NCBI GenBank assembly: GCA_030668615.1
Contig: DAOUTQ010000003.1
Span: forward strand, 1-44,447
Source: Bacteroidales bacterium
GTDB lineage: Bacteria > Bacteroidota > Bacteroidia > Bacteroidales > UBA12077
Reading direction: 5' to 3'
DNA length: 44,447 bases
Part shown: piece by piece, positions 43,977-44,447 of the stretch
How positions within the stretch are numbered: position 1 is the first letter of the stretch
Layout of the letters: every line of letters begins with the position of its first letter
Notes under the pieces: generated by a model
Seen by the model: the letters and a program-made list of their open reading frames with translations, nothing else
What the model was told of the DNA's origin: nothing
The model's database searches: none
Position numbers and translations under genes: made by a program

Positions 43977-44447
43977 ATGCATTTATTCTACACTCCCGAT
44001 ATTTCAGAAGAAACTTATACTTTAAATGAAATTGAATCGAAACATTGCATAAAAGTTCTACGATTAAATACAAATGACCAGATTGAATTAATTGATGGTA
44101 AAGGCTCGTTTTATGAGGCAAAAATAATTGATCCTAACCCAAGAAAATGTAAAATTAAAATTACAAAAACCACTCGTGAATTTGGTAAAAGAAATCACTA
44201 TTTGCATATAGCAATTGCTCCTACTAAAAACATGGATCGTTTTGAATGGTTTCTCGAAAAAGCAACAGAAATTGGAATTGATGAAATAACTCCTCTCCTA
44301 TGCGATCATTCCGAAAGAAAGGTTATTAAGAACGAAAGACTTGAAAAAATAATTGTATCAGCTGTTAAGCAATCTATAAAAGCATATAAGCCTAAATTAA
44401 ACCCACTAACAAAGTATAGCGATTTTATTAAACAAAATTTTGATGGA
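43977..44447 (+). CDS. rsmE: 16S rRNA (uracil1498-N3)-methyltransferase, 3' end outside window
   Basis: The first 157 codons of RsmE, which methylates U1498 of 16S rRNA with SAM as donor. The N-terminal PUA-like part has KHCIKVLRLNTNDQIELIDGKG; the SPOUT part begins IAIAPTKNMDRFEWFLEKATEIG, and HSERKVIKNERLEKI with VSAVKQS follows, all typical of the family. The sequence ends at the window edge, before the SAM knot. Start: ATG at 43977, 25 bases after a -7 box. Confidence 0.93.
   Translation, partial: MHLFYTPDISEETYTLNEIESKHCIKVLRLNTNDQIELIDGKGSFYEAKIIDPNPRKCKIKITKTTREFGKRNHYLHIAIAPTKNMDRFEWFLEKATEIGIDEITPLLCDHSERKVIKNERLEKIIVSAVKQSIKAYKPKLNPLTKYSDFIKQNFDG

Overview
The window reads as a chromosomal segment of a member of the Bacteroidota, probably of the Bacteroidales/Marinilabiliales type. 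The reasons are the low GC content (about one third by eye), a T9SS/gliding-type C-terminal domain, a BT_3928-type DoxX protein, a DUF6702/HupE pair, a FISUMP lipoprotein, the folP-cdaA gene order, and a recurring TAnnTTTG box (the Bacteroidota -7 promoter element) just upstream of many genes. Shine-Dalgarno sequences are mostly absent, as expected for the phylum. No tRNA, rRNA, CRISPR array, insertion sequence or phage module was seen.

Layout. 1-2383: an NtrC-type response regulator (5' end outside the window) overlapping its histidine kinase, closed by a strong terminator. 2472-4364: an S9 peptidase lipoprotein. 4545-6764: a cysteine desulfurase-selenophosphate synthetase fusion, the most distinctive gene here. 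6825-8141: a small exported CHAP-like protein and a methyltransferase. 8202-12795: an envelope block of three genes on the minus strand (DUF6702, CHU_C protein, TPR protein), bounded by two direct copies of a ~130 bp hairpin-forming repeat, followed by hupE-like. 13519-17690: a caspase-family protein and a long KamA-like radical SAM protein. 17781-22432: accessory genes (oxidoreductase, LEA2-like lipoprotein, small lipoprotein, membrane proteins, FISUMP lipoprotein), including a 72 bp duplicate of the pyruvate kinase 3' end fused to the FISUMP stop codon. 22514-30387: central metabolism (pyk, aroQ, xerD, ppdK, pckA). 30568-33794: plsY, then convergent folP-cdaA-mscS. 33905-43223: tmk, BT_3928-type gene, ABC permease, tpiA, prmA and a 1543-residue exported protein. 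43428-44447: metallophosphoesterase and the start of rsmE.

How the genes work together. Pyk, PpdK and PckA all act at the phosphoenolpyruvate node within 8 kb and, with TpiA, set the direction between glycolysis and gluconeogenesis. The desulfurase-SelD fusion could take selenium from selenocysteine and convert it to selenophosphate in one polypeptide. CdaA makes c-di-AMP, an osmotic second messenger, and lies 7 bases upstream of a mechanosensitive channel gene.

Calls rest on reading motifs by eye. No database search was run, and family names given from memory are marked as such where they matter.
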